DNA of 64,000 nucleotides from Seminavis robusta (taxonomy: Eukaryota; Bacillariophyta; Bacillariophyceae; Naviculales; Naviculaceae). The DNA lies in NCBI GenBank assembly GCA_903772945.1, contig CAICTM010000285.1, forward strand, positions 1 to 64,000, given 5' to 3'. This document shows, piece after piece, positions 1 through 10,800 of this stretch (position 1 is the stretch's first letter; each line of letters begins with the position of its first letter). The position numbers were made by a program, and so were the translations under genes. The notes below the pieces were generated by a model that was not told the DNA's origin, did no database searches, and saw only the letters and a list, made by a program, of their open reading frames with translations.

Positions 1-1024
1 GGCATTGCAGTGTGCTGTAGTCGCTTCCTTTAGTGCAGTTTGCTAGGAGTCCGTGGATTTCGGGAAGGTTTTCATCCGCGGCGACGTTGCAGAGGTTGTG
101 GACGCGAGTGGCCAGGTTGACACCGAATTTGGACGTGAAGGTCTTGGTCCCCCGAGCGCGTTCGAAATCCAGTTGTTCTCGGTTGACGTTGGCGAGGGTA
201 TTTTGGATGTTGGCTACTCCGGCGTTGAAGGTGTCGTTCGTCAGTCCAGGTCCCGTAGCGCCCAGGGCGGTGAGCAATGGTCGAGTGACGAGATTGATGC
301 AGCGCTGAAGGGCCATGACATTGGCAGGTAGAGGCGAATGTTCTCCAGTGATGCGAAGGAGGGATCCGTTTGCGTCGCTGGTGCAGACCGCGCGAAACCA
401 TTGGACGAGAGGGATAATGGCGTTCTGTCGGGCTGCATCAGCATGCGTGATTTCCGGGCCTAGGATAAGGTTTCGGAACTGGGTGATAGAGTATCGCCCG
501 GTAGGCACTTGCGTGAGGACTCGTGAGGTCAGGTAGTGCGGAATGGGCATGAGGCGACGGGACCGGTAGGAGTCCACATCTGCCTCGTCGTTCCCATGGG
601 GACCCGAGTGAAGGTTCGGTGGATCCGCACCCAACATGTCCGGGCCATCAAGATACGCCAAGGTCTTGCAACGAGTGTCGGCGACGCGTTGGAAGCTGTC
701 GTTCGGAAGGATCACAGGGGCGATGGTGTGGAGGTCGTTTCCAGTGAGTACAACTGAAAGATTGTCGTACGGAGAGACACGTTCGAAGTCAGCTGGGTAG
801 GTGAACAGGGAGTGTCCGACGTGGATGTAGTCTTCATCACCGTCAAGTACGAAAGCGATGAGGAGGGGTGACCGAGTGACGGCAGCACACAGTGTGGCTT
901 GCGACGCCCGACTGTCTGTGTTAGCATTGGCACCAACACGGTTGAGAAGAGCGTTGTAGTCAAACTCATGAACGTCCCAGTGGTTGCCGCGGTCGACGAG
1001 AGTAGAGAATAAAGCGTTGGCCAT
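1..1024 (-). CDS. Partial protein of unknown function running off the left edge
   Basis: An uninterrupted minus-strand frame begins with ATG at 1024-1022 and stays open for 341 codons to the window edge. The visible product starts MANALFSTLVDRGNHWDVHE and is globular, neither repetitive nor low in complexity. I see no signal peptide, membrane segment or zinc knuckle in the visible part. Phrases such as YLDGPDMLGADPP and GEHSPLPANVMALQR look like a conserved family rather than chance translation. I have an unverified impression that proteins of this style are multicopy in diatom genomes and may sit in the gag-like position of a retroelement. No reverse transcriptase or terminal repeat is visible here, so that stays a guess. 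It could equally be an ordinary host gene. Confidence 0.6.
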   Translation of the reverse strand, partial: MANALFSTLVDRGNHWDVHEFDYNALLNRVGANANTDSRASQATLCAAVTRSPLLIAFVLDGDEDYIHVGHSLFTYPADFERVSPYDNLSVVLTGNDLHTIAPVILPNDSFQRVADTRCKTLAYLDGPDMLGADPPNLHSGPHGNDEADVDSYRSRRLMPIPHYLTSRVLTQVPTGRYSITQFRNLILGPEITHADAARQNAIIPLVQWFRAVCTSDANGSLLRITGEHSPLPANVMALQRCINLVTRPLLTALGATGPGLTNDTFNAGVANIQNTLANVNREQLDFERARGTKTFTSKFGVNLATRVHNLCNVAADENLPEIHGLLANCTKGSDYSTLQC

Positions 1025-1683
1025 GGTCGAGGATTTCGAAGAGATTTAGACCCTGATGCCGACGCAAGAGGTTAATCTATTCTAGTTCTAGCTTGCAGCT
1101 CGGCTGAAGGAAGAATTGTGATCAGAGAAGGAGACAACCTTCTTGCGATCGACTGTTCAATGGCTGAAGGAGAGAGTTGGACCGGTCTTGCGTGTTGTGT
1201 TCATTCACGGTTGCTATCTGTGAGCGGTCTTCGTGGGGTGCTATTGCCTTAGAGTGGATCTTGCGAAAAGGCAGTGGCAATCGACATGTATGTGGGGTAT
1301 CCATTTCAGGAACGCAGGTGATGACCTGTGGAGTGTAGAGATGTACTTGTTGTGTGTGAGCGAAGTGTGGGAGTAGATTCGTATTTTGTGAGATGGTACC
1401 AGTCTGGCAACTGTGAGTCGAGTCATTCATCGAAGAACCCATGAGGGTTCAGGTTTCCACGCCGGTCAGCGTGGATGGGTAGGGATCGGGATCGTTTGTC
1501 TTCTTTGGCGTGCGGCTGCTCGACAAGGACTAGACACCGGAAAGTCCCACGCTACTGATCAGTTGTTACCCACGCGCAACGGCCAATATGTACTCACGCT
1601 CCGCCACACAGAACAGCATAAAGTCCCAATTGACAGTTCATAAAACTGTATTGCCGTCAAAGAAAGAAAGGCAAAAAGAAACC
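1025..1683. other. Intergenic, no gene recognised
   Basis: Upstream region shared by the left-edge minus-strand frame and the small plus-strand gene at 1684. Short open frames exist on both strands but none has compositional or family support. I see no repeat, RNA gene or clear promoter element. Confidence 0.5.
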
Positions 1684-1977
1684 ATGGGAGTGCAAGACGT
1701 CAAGACCATCCAAAAGGCTGCTGCAGAGGCATTCTTGCAGTATCGACTGGAGGAAATGGACGCCAAACTGGACGCCATTGGACAACAGCTGGAAGGCATG
1801 GATCAAACCTTACAATCTCAGTGGGAGAGAGTGGAAGCACATGGTCGAGACCTGGAGACCGTCCAAGCTCACGTGCAAGAATTGCAAGTCAAGATGCAAC
1901 GGCACGCGCAAGCCGCCAAAAAGTACAGAGTCCCTCGAAAGAACAATGTGGCGTCCGAGTCGGAGGAGGCCTCATGA
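1684..1977 (+). CDS. Small coiled-coil protein
   Basis: A 97-aa product beginning MGVQDVKTIQKAAAEAFLQY. The start is chosen because ACCATGG at 1681-1687 is a strong eukaryotic context. An in-frame ATG at 1588 would add 32 residues and cannot be excluded. Residues 15-75 form a continuous heptad-type helix (RLEEMDAKLDAIGQQLEGMD and onward), followed by a basic end (KKYRVPRKN) and an acidic C-terminus (SESEEAS). No known family is recognised. A short coiled coil of this kind could be an adaptor or tethering subunit, but nothing nearby suggests which. It lies 268 bp from the 3' end of the convergent oxidoreductase gene. Confidence 0.5.
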   Translation: MGVQDVKTIQKAAAEAFLQYRLEEMDAKLDAIGQQLEGMDQTLQSQWERVEAHGRDLETVQAHVQELQVKMQRHAQAAKKYRVPRKNNVASESEEAS

Positions 1978-2245
1978 TGTTGGCTTGGCGGATAGAAATA
2001 GGCACACATTGTAAAAATAGAGCAAGCACAGTAACACCCTACAGAACCGAGACACCGTGTGTCGGTCGTCATCTTCTCCTTGCAGCGTTGCCTTGGGTGT
2101 AGACCTTCTATGGATCAACGTCTTCTTGGTTTGTCAGTCAAAAGTCAAACACTCCTACCGGTACAGTAGGATAGAATGTTAGCAAATAGGCCTGGACACG
2201 CCATTTCTTCTTCTCCCTCCTATTGAAGTTGTGGTGGTTCTCTGC

Positions 2246-3067
2246 TCAATCGAAAAAGACAAAGGCCCGAATCTCAATACTCTGCCGAGGCACGGATACG
2301 TCTCCCACCCCGTCCAATGCCGTATGGATGGTGAATTGGTTCTTGTCCGCGCAGGAATCAAATGTCTTGAAAATGAGCACTTCCTTGGCAGTCAACAATT
2401 GGGGAAAGTAGTACCACTTGTGGTCGGGACTGTACAGAGCCATTTGGAGCTCCCCAATCCGATTCTTGGCTACTCGCTTGACCGAAATCAACTCCTGATG
2501 AACGTTCATACTGGTGGAATCGCAAAAGGCCAAGGGGGAACTCTGCACGGTCGTTCCCGCAATGGATCTCCACAAATTGACAATGGCAAATCGCTTTTGC
2601 GATAAAGAGGGTGCTTCCTCGGGGAGCATGTCATACAGGCGTTTTGTGGCGGATTTTCCCGTGTAGTCATTGTGGACAATGGCCGATGGCTCTCGACATT
2701 GAAGCCTTTGTCGCAGTGCGGCCGTCGAGGCACGGCGTGTATGATCAAAAATCTCCACTCTTGTGGCCCCTTTTATGTGCTTCAACAGAATCTCCTCGAC
2801 TTCTTTGTAAAAGACACTCGTAACTTGCTCCTCATTTTGGAAATCCGTCACGGATGTGGATTGATCTGCCAACAATTGAAAACCCTCCTTGTCCACGTTC
2901 CAGTTTGGATTGTTGCGTCCATTGTGGATCTCCACCTCGCAATAGCGAAACTGACCATCGTGCGCTTGGGCATGGTCCACTCCAGCCTCGGACGCGTAGT
3001 AGGTGGCCTTGCCGCCATCGGCAGTCGCCAAGTACTGGACCTTGGCTCTCAGCAAGGACTTTGGCAT
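2246..3067 (-). CDS. CmcJ/AsaB-type hydroxylase/desaturase-like oxidoreductase
   Basis: A 273-aa product from ATG 3067. The frame is open further upstream but without another ATG before it. The layout matches the fungal-type CmcJ/AsaB/GA4-desaturase family, distant non-heme Fe(II)/2-oxoglutarate enzymes. Visible landmarks are FDHTRR near residue 105, HNDYT near 130 (candidate H-x-D iron ligands), NLWRSI near 160, KWYYFPQLLTAKEVLIFKTF near 215-235, HTA near 245 (candidate distal His) and the C-terminal PRQSIEIRAFVFF, whose Arg would bind 2-oxoglutarate. Family members hydroxylate or desaturate small secondary metabolites; the substrate here is unknown. No signal peptide is seen, so it is probably cytosolic. 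No biosynthetic cluster surrounds it. Confidence 0.7.
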   Translation of the reverse strand: MPKSLLRAKVQYLATADGGKATYYASEAGVDHAQAHDGQFRYCEVEIHNGRNNPNWNVDKEGFQLLADQSTSVTDFQNEEQVTSVFYKEVEEILLKHIKGATRVEIFDHTRRASTAALRQRLQCREPSAIVHNDYTGKSATKRLYDMLPEEAPSLSQKRFAIVNLWRSIAGTTVQSSPLAFCDSTSMNVHQELISVKRVAKNRIGELQMALYSPDHKWYYFPQLLTAKEVLIFKTFDSCADKNQFTIHTALDGVGDVSVPRQSIEIRAFVFFD

Positions 3068-3299
3068 GATTTCTTCAATATTGTTGATAGAAGAACTTGC
3101 CAGGCAGTGCAACAAGAGGCGATGGGTCCTCGTCGGATACAGACCATCATCTTCGTCCTTGTGTGGCGTCTTGTTGTCGATGCTGAAGTTTGGTACTGGT
3201 AGGGTTCAGGCTACTAACAAAGAAACCTCACGAATAGAAAGGTGGCTCTCTAAAGAGTAGGGATATGAAGAACAACTTGGGTTTTAGAATAACTATAAC

Positions 3300-3560
3300 G
3301 ATGTCGGACTGAACCCAGCAAGGGCCTGTCTTCGGCAAAGCAGAGGCGAAATTCCAGACTCTAGCTAGAAGGTGTTCACGGGAGATAAATTAATTGAGGA
3401 CCAACACAGGGGCCAAAGGGCTTGGCTTTGTGGGATCCATGGAGACATAAATGAATGAATCTTTACCAGGTGGCGGCAAGACGAATGAAGCCGATCCCCT
3501 AAGCAACATAGATGGTAGCAAAGGCTATCGACTGTAAAAAGATGCGTATTACTAGTCGAT
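3300..3560 (-). mobile_element. Old reverse-transcriptase-type element fragment (copy 1 of 3)
   Basis: On the minus strand this stretch shares clear blocks with 30.1-30.5 kb, including GGATCCC, CAAAGCCAA, CCCTTTGGCCCC and AATTTCGCCTCT in the same order. The 30-kb copy reads like the C-terminal tail of a reverse-transcriptase-associated protein. This copy is decayed and non-coding. The element family cannot be fixed from the sequence. Confidence 0.45.
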
Positions 3561-3689
3561 TGTAATCCACACTCCATTTTCTTTTTCTTTTAGGATGGCA
3601 TGATATTGTACCATAGATTGTTGTGTTGTGAACTTTTTGTTTCCTCTCTGAGGATTCTTCTCTGATAGATTGAGTTCCTACTCACTAAC

Positions 3690-4466
3690 TCATCCTCTCA
3701 AACGACGAATACGACTGCGCAAGGTATTGTTGTTGTTGTTCCCAGAAACGGATTCTTCTTGACTCTGTGATTCTACTATACTGTCTTCCACAGGTTGTTT
3801 CTTCTTGACTGCGGCATCAGCAGCAGCCGATGTCGCCAAGAATCGTTGATCATTGAGTGCCTGAGTAATGAGTGGCTTGAGGGTGGCCAATTCGGCACTG
3901 GCAATTCCAGGAACCGCTACACAAATGCTGGGATTGGCCATTTGTTGCCGAGTGAGTTGTTGGAATTGTTGTCGCAACTTGTCGAGACGTACTTGAGCAA
4001 TGTCCTGCAACAAAAGACGAGATGCCTTGGGTGCTTGGGCCGCTTGTGAATGTGATTTCGCGGACACAAAGCGTTGTCCCAATTCGGCGTAGTAGAAGGG
4101 TAAAGTAGTAGTGTCATCACTGTCGTTGGTAGTTGTAGTTGTGCTCGTAGTAGTACTGGTAGTAGGCGTCAGAGTGGTTTGTGTGGTTTCGTGCTGTTTG
4201 ACTCGTGTCAAGTTTTCCGTGGCCAGCCAGTCCAAGACTTTGAGGGAACAGAGGGATCGTTGTTGGAGCATTAGGGCGAACCAGAGAGGCACTTCCGTAG
4301 GGATGCCCGCTCGAAAAGGACCCACCTTGGTGGACGCTGACATGAGAGGAATGTCATGAGAGTAGTCAAAGTCAGGAATGATTGTCACCAAACTGTCATC
4401 CGCCAAAAAGGCAGACCGGAAACTAGACAACTCAATTGCATTCTGCTTGCCAAGACGAGACGACAT
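3690..4466 (-). CDS. PSF2: GINS complex subunit PSF2
   Basis: A 258-aa product from ATG 4466. The N-terminal half carries the PSF2 hallmark: an acidic, hydrophobic strand (VTIIPDFDYSHDIPLMSAST), then GPFRAGIPTEVPLWFALMLQ, and then QRSLCSLKVLDWLATENL. This matches the family pattern in which a VPLWLAL helix precedes a cysteine- or lysine-rich helix. FYYAELGQRF near residue 125 is the next conserved helix. GINS (SLD5, PSF1, PSF2, PSF3) joins Cdc45 and MCM2-7 to form the replicative CMG helicase. The protein is longer than typical PSF2 (about 185-230 aa) because of a Thr/Asn-rich insert (TTSTTTSTTTTT) near residue 110 and a disordered C-terminal tail. It is expected to be nuclear. Confidence 0.85.
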   Translation of the reverse strand: MSSRLGKQNAIELSSFRSAFLADDSLVTIIPDFDYSHDIPLMSASTKVGPFRAGIPTEVPLWFALMLQQRSLCSLKVLDWLATENLTRVKQHETTQTTLTPTTSTTTSTTTTTNDSDDTTTLPFYYAELGQRFVSAKSHSQAAQAPKASRLLLQDIAQVRLDKLRQQFQQLTRQQMANPSICVAVPGIASAELATLKPLITQALNDQRFLATSAAADAAVKKKQPVEDSIVESQSQEESVSGNNNNNTLRSRIRRLRG

Positions 4467-4856
4467 GGTGGAGTTTTTGTTTGTTGACGGACTCGACTCG
4501 ACTCCTCAATTGCTTCGTTACAGACGTTGCTGTGGCGAAAGATAACATGGAGGTTGCTTTGGACCGTCATTGGAGGCAGTCGAGCCAGCAGCGCGCTCTT
4601 GCTGCATGTTCCGGTAGGGTTCAGGCTCGATGCTTAAGAAGCACCAAATGAGTTCAATCAATCGAAATGAATGAATCAAATCGAATCGAATCGCTCCCGG
4701 TACGACCGCTACCGGTACATCGTACCGGTAACCGGTCTTAGTACCAGACCAATGAGCTTGCCTCTCTTGTGGAGCTGCAAGACGAATGATGATCTATCCC
4801 CACAACAACATAGTTTTACATATTTACACTGCTACCGGTAGATGTTCCCTCTATAG
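4467..4856. other. Intergenic with TACCGGTA repeats
   Basis: Separates PSF2 from the 3' end of the giant coiled-coil gene; both are on the minus strand. It holds a cluster of TACCGGTA-type palindromes at 4700-4740 and another near 4838. No gene is seen. Confidence 0.5.
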
Positions 4857-7800
4857 CTAGTAAAAAATTGGGTTTGTGTTCCGAGACGGTGGCCGTATTC
4901 CCGCTCGTTCACTCAGATCTTCTGGTGCATCCATTTCAATATCCAACCCCTGCAGCTGGTCCATAATGATATTCAAAAGATGGATTTCATTTTCCTTGTC
5001 TTCTTCGAGCTGCATCACAACCTCTTGCAACGTCGTGGCTCGTTCGTATATTTCATCCCGTTCCTCTTCGGCTTGTTTCAACTTGGTCTCCATTCCGAGA
5101 AGCTTCTCACCGGCGTCTTCCATGAGATTCACCGATACAACCGCACTTTGCTCCATACTCGTTCGATAGTGCTCCCTTTCTTGCTTCAACGCATCGAGTT
5201 CTTTCTGGGTTTCCGTCAAAAGCTCCTTGTCAGAGGTTTGCACGGTGGAAATGGCGCTGGCTAACGATGCAAGACGGCTCAACAGAGCTCCTACCGCTAA
5301 GTTGGCGCTGTCCTTGCTAGAGTCGTCGTCGCTTTCCGATTCGCTTTGTTGTAGAACAACCTCCAAATCGCCACAAATGTTGCTGTATACATTCGTGATG
5401 CTGTGAGGTCCCGATGTTCGCAACGATGCTTCCAGACTACTTGTTGCCTCGATCGACTTCTTCTGCTCTTCCATCAAAAGGTCGACTTGTCGTTCCATTG
5501 AAAACTTCTCTGACAACACCGTGTCGAGTCTCTTCTGAATACCAGACATTTCCCGTTTGCTCTCCTGCAACGAATCCTCCAACTCTTCAATGCGAGATTT
5601 CATTGCCGCCGTAGAATTACTCTCACGATTGTTCCCGACGCCGAGGCCCGTTGGGTAGGGGCTTGGTTCGGGTTGATGATGTGTCATGCTACGCAAGGAT
5701 TGTTGCAACTCATCCGCAGTGGCTTCCAAGGTGTAATTTTCGGACACGGCCGCGTCCAACGACCTGTTCAAGTCACGGATTCGCTGCTCTTTTTCGTGCA
5801 CGATCCTCTCTAGTTCTTGAATTTGTTCGCGGAACTGTTGCTCCACCACTACCGGCGATCCCACGACATGAGTGCCCCTCTCTTGCTGGATCAAAACATC
5901 CAGCTCATGTAGACGTTGCGTGGCGGTTTGCAGTTCCATTGCTAAGGAGTCTTCACTGGCGAGTGCATCCTCTGGCTCATGACGCGTTCTCTCGAGGTCC
6001 GACCTGAGTTCGGCAATACGGGCCCCCAGAACCTTTTGCTCGAGCTCAAAGTCAGGCCCTTCTTCTGGATCCTGGCTACTCGTGAGGGCGGCAATCTTCT
6101 CGTTAGCCTCGTCCAGCGTCAGCTCCAGCGCGCTTTCTCTTGAGAGGGCGATTTGGAGTGATTCGGCAGCACTCGCTAGGTTCCGCTCCAGAGCTACCTT
6201 CTCCAACGCAAGGGCCTCTAGGCGTTCGCCGGTCTCCTTCAAGGTTGATTTGTCCGCCTCTGCTGCGCTGGCAAACTTGGCAAGCTTCATCAGCAGCCGT
6301 TTCTCGTTCTTTTCTTCACCAACACTGTCGTCTTTGCGACCATGGACGGACGGGAAACGGCGGTTCAACAAGTCGAGCTAGAGATGCGGGAGACAGTCAC
6401 AGCGTCGAATGATGAGATTTGGCGACCGACCGAAAGACAGCAACACAATTCGTCCCTAGCACATACCTGGTCCTCTAACTCGCTCAGCTGCCTCTCAAGA
6501 TCAAACACAGCGTCTTGTAATGCCTCATTTTCTTCCAGCAACGCGTCTTTGTCATCGGATTCGCTTTGGTTGGACGCCTGGCGAATCTCTCTGGAGGTGT
6601 TGTTATTGTTGTTGTTGCTGCTGCTGTCAGCGTTTTTGTAACTGGAGCGGACTGTTCCGTCAGGCGAAGTCATGTTCAGCCGTGCATACACGTGTGCGAG
6701 CAACTCTCTCTCCGAACTCTCGTCGTAAGGCGTATCATCCATTTCGGCGACACCTCGCTCCTGGGCCCCATTCCCGAGGTTCTTCTCTAAAGTCGATATC
6801 TGTCTCACAAGGGCAGCCCTCTCCGCTTTGAGCGTTTCTCGCCTTTCGGTTTCCCGTTGGCGGTCAACGTCAGCTTGCTCCAAGGAAGTCTTCAACGTCT
6901 CTGTCTCAGCCACAGCAAGTTTCAGTTCCTTATTCCGTGCATCCATGTTGTGCATCAACGCCCGATTCTTTTCTTCGGCTGCTAGCAGTCTCTTGTTCGC
7001 ACTCTTCAACACTACGCCGTTCTCAGCTGCCGCAGCTTCCAACTCTTTGATTCTTTCGACTAGCATTCCCATTTGTTTGGATCCCTTCTGGGCCTTCTGT
7101 AATTCCTCTGTGAGGCTCTCGATTGTCCCATTGGAATCGTTAAGAACTTGCCGCAAATTGTCCCTTTCCAGGAGGGCCTCCTTGTATCTCTTTTCCAAAG
7201 TTTCCAAATCAGATGATAAGCGAACTTTCTTCGACTGGATAGAGCTCATTCTCTCCATGGCATCCAACAGTTGAGCTTCCTTCGTCCTGATAACAGATTC
7301 GAAATCCTCCACTTTCTCCAACAGGGCCTCATTTTCTTGTATAACTTGCGCAGAGTTCGCTTCGAGCATGACGACAGACTTTCGAAGGCTGTCAGCTCTT
7401 GCACGTGATGCCCCAAGGTCGTCCTTCTGCTTCTTGGCCACGACTTCCAACTCATCCCGCTGCAAGAGTACCACCTTCAGCTCGTTTGCTTTCTGGCTTT
7501 CTCTGCCAATGCTCTGGCTTACGATGACTTCTTTTTCATCGCGCGCCGCCCTTAGGTCTGCTTCTAGTTGCCTGACTCGAATACTACGCCTCTCCACAGT
7601 AGCCTTGGAAGTATCCAAAGCCGCCAACGCAGAGCTCTTTTCTTTTTCAAGGAGACCAATTTTGTCGTGCGCCTCCTTTATCAGTGGCGCCGCCCTCGAA
7701 ATCTTTCCCTTCAAATCCTTGTTTTGTTCCTTTGCTTCTTTGACAGCAGACTCGAGCTTCTGAATGCTTTTTCGGCTTTTGGAGCTCTCCGCTTCTGCAT

Positions 7801-10800
7801 AGCTTAAGGATTCCCTCGTAGATTCCAGCTCCTTTAAGAGGTTCGATATCTTTTCATCGGCATCTTTTAACATCTGCTTTGATTCAATAAGAGCAGTCCG
7901 TATGATTGCATTCTCATTCGAGAGGTTATCCTTCATCTCTGCAGCCTCTTTTTTCGCAAGCGCAAGGTTCTCTTCCAGCCCCCTCAAGCTGTGAGTTTTC
8001 TGTTCGGCATCGCCTTGTGTTGCAGCTATCTTTTCATTTGCATCTTTCAACAACTGCTTTGCTTCTGCAAGAGAAATCCGAAGGATTTCATTGTCGTTCG
8101 AGAGGCTGTCCTTCATTTCTGCAGCCTCTTTTTTCGCGAGCACAAGGTTCTCTTCAAGCTCCCTCAAGGCACGAGTTCTCTGTGCAGCTTCTTCTTGTAG
8201 CGTCCCTTTCTCATCGACCAGATCTCGATTCGTTTGCTTCAGTGCTGCAAGCGTTGACTCCTTTTCTTCCAAGGACGCTTGGATCGAATTTCTACTCTCG
8301 AGTGCTGCATGCCGGGAATTGATCGCCTGTTGCAGATTGTCCTCGAGAGAGTGAATTGTTGCAGTTGATTCCTTTAGCTGTCTTGTTGTCGCTTCGACAG
8401 CAGCGTATACTTGTGCAGTCTTGCTCGTGGCTGCGGTCTTCTCTCCCAACAAGAAACGTTTCTCTTCCTTCAGATTCTGAATTTCAGATTCCCGCTGTTG
8501 CAACTGATTTGAAAGCTCTTCCTTCGCTTTCAAAACATCTCCAAGCTTCTCCTGAGCCATCCCAAGCTCCGTCTCCAGCGCTCGAAGTGTCTCCGTGCTG
8601 GCTGTCTGCAGATCCACAGATTTCCGCCCTTCCTCTTTCAATGCTTGCTGCAACCCTGATTGCACATGCTCCAGCTCTTGAACGGCGGTTTTCAAGTCAT
8701 CATTGCGAGCTTCCGACTCTTGAACCTCTTTCTCCAAACTACGTCGAATCTGCTCCAGCTCATCTTTTGTTGTTAGGAGCACCGAAAGACGCCCTTCGGA
8801 TTCTTTGTATTTTTTCTCGAACTCAGTCTTCAGATGTTCCAACTCAGCATTTTGGTCTTCCAGGATAGAGTTCCTACCATTGGACTCCTTCAGCCCACGC
8901 TCGAAATCGGTTCGCAGTCGTTCTAATTCAGCATTCGTATCTTCCAACACGGAGACACGACGCTGAAGCGACTCCTTCTTCGAACCAGTGTCTCTAAGGT
9001 TTGTCTCGAAAATATCTCTAGATGAAACTGCATCAGATCTTGCTTGTTCAAGTGCAGCGATCTTTTCTTCTGTTTTGGCAAGCTCCTCGTGCTTGCCTTT
9101 GAGAGAAAATCGCAGCCCCTCCACCTCGTGATCTAAAGACTTGTTCTTCTCCGACAGCAATTCGTAATCCTTTTTCAAGGCAGCAAGCTCTGATTGCAGC
9201 TGGCCTGTTTCAGAGCGCGAACCTTCAAGGATCGCTTCTAACTTCTCTTTGACTTGAAAAGATTCTACTTGGGCCTGCTTCAATCTGTCCTCGAGACTAG
9301 ACACGTTGGCGTTTGCTTCGATCATGTTTGTCTCAAATTCATTGATCAATCGTTTCGTCATGGACACATCCCGTGCGAGACCATCCTTTTCATCTTCGAG
9401 TGAATGATTTGCTTTCTGGAGCACAGACAATTCATTCTGAAGGTCCTCAGTCCTAGCTGATGATTCCTTGAGATTCTCTTCAAGGCTGCTTTTCCCATTC
9501 AAGGCCTCTTGCAGGGCTTCTTGTGCATTGCACAGTTCTTCCACCAAACCAGAAAACTTCGCGTTGGCCCCATCCAACTCCATGTCCATGCTGTCAAGGG
9601 AAGCCTTCAATGCTGCTAGTTCTTCATCAAGAATTTTCTTGTCTCGCTTCAGATCCTCGTTGATTTCGTTGAGCTGGGTTATTTCACCCTCCAGCTCCTT
9701 TTTCGCATCAAGGGCTTCATCCCGGCTCTTCTGACAGCTCCTCAGCTCATTCTCAAGAGTCGAAAGCTTGACATTGGCACTTCCAAACTCTTGCTCCTTC
9801 ACATCAAGGTACACCTTAAGCTGAGCTACAGTCTGCTCCAAAACAATATTGGCGTCCTGTGCAGCTTGATTGGCAGCCTTGAGGTTGGTCAGCTCCACTT
9901 GCAGTGATTCAGTTGCTCTTCCTGAGTTCTCCAAACTTTGTTGAAGCCTTTGCTTGTCTTGCTCTGCAGCATTCTTGCTTTCTGACAGAGCCTCCTCAAG
10001 TGATGCAACCTTGGTAACAATTCCTGCTAGCTGCTCTTGGCCTGCTGCGTAATCGTTCTTCAGTTGGAAGATTTCTGCTTGCCACAACTGCGCTGACTTT
10101 GCAGCTTCAGTCAACTTAGCGTCCAGGTCTTTCTTTGCCTCTGAGCTAGCTTTGGCTTCTGTCAAGGCTTCAGACAGTTTTCTTTCAAGCTCACATATTC
10201 TAGTGCCACTGTCAGCAAGCTGCCCATCCTTTTTCTCTAGAACCAGTTTCATTGATGAGAGTTCTTCTTCGAACTCTGCCTTGGCTTCATCTGTTGCTTC
10301 CTTGACTTCCTTGAGGCTGGAAAGCTCAAGCTGTAGAGTTCTGGCAACTGATTCTGATTCGAGCATGCTTGCTCGCAATGCTTTTTGCACCTCTGAAGTT
10401 GCACTCACATCTTCCTTTGACATGGATAACTCAGCCTCAAGGGCAACCACCTTGGCACTGGCATCATCCAGCTGTGCAGACATGCTTTCCAAAGTGCTCT
10501 TTAGCATGGATGCTTGCTCCTCCAGGGCACTGTTGGCTTCTTTGGTTTTGCTAACAACATTCTTTGACTCTAATAGCTGATCCCCCAATAGTTGATTGGC
10601 TTCTCTCAGGCTAGCTAGCTCCACTTGTACAGCTTCAGCAGAAGATCCTGATTCACTCAAAGTGGCTTCCAAAACACTCTTGGAATTGAGGGCTTCCTGG
10701 GTCTTTTCGTGTGCATTGGACAGCTCAGCTTCAAGAGAGCCTATCTTGACCTCTCTATCACCCAACTGCTTCTCTTTTTCATCTAGAAAGTTCTTCAAGA

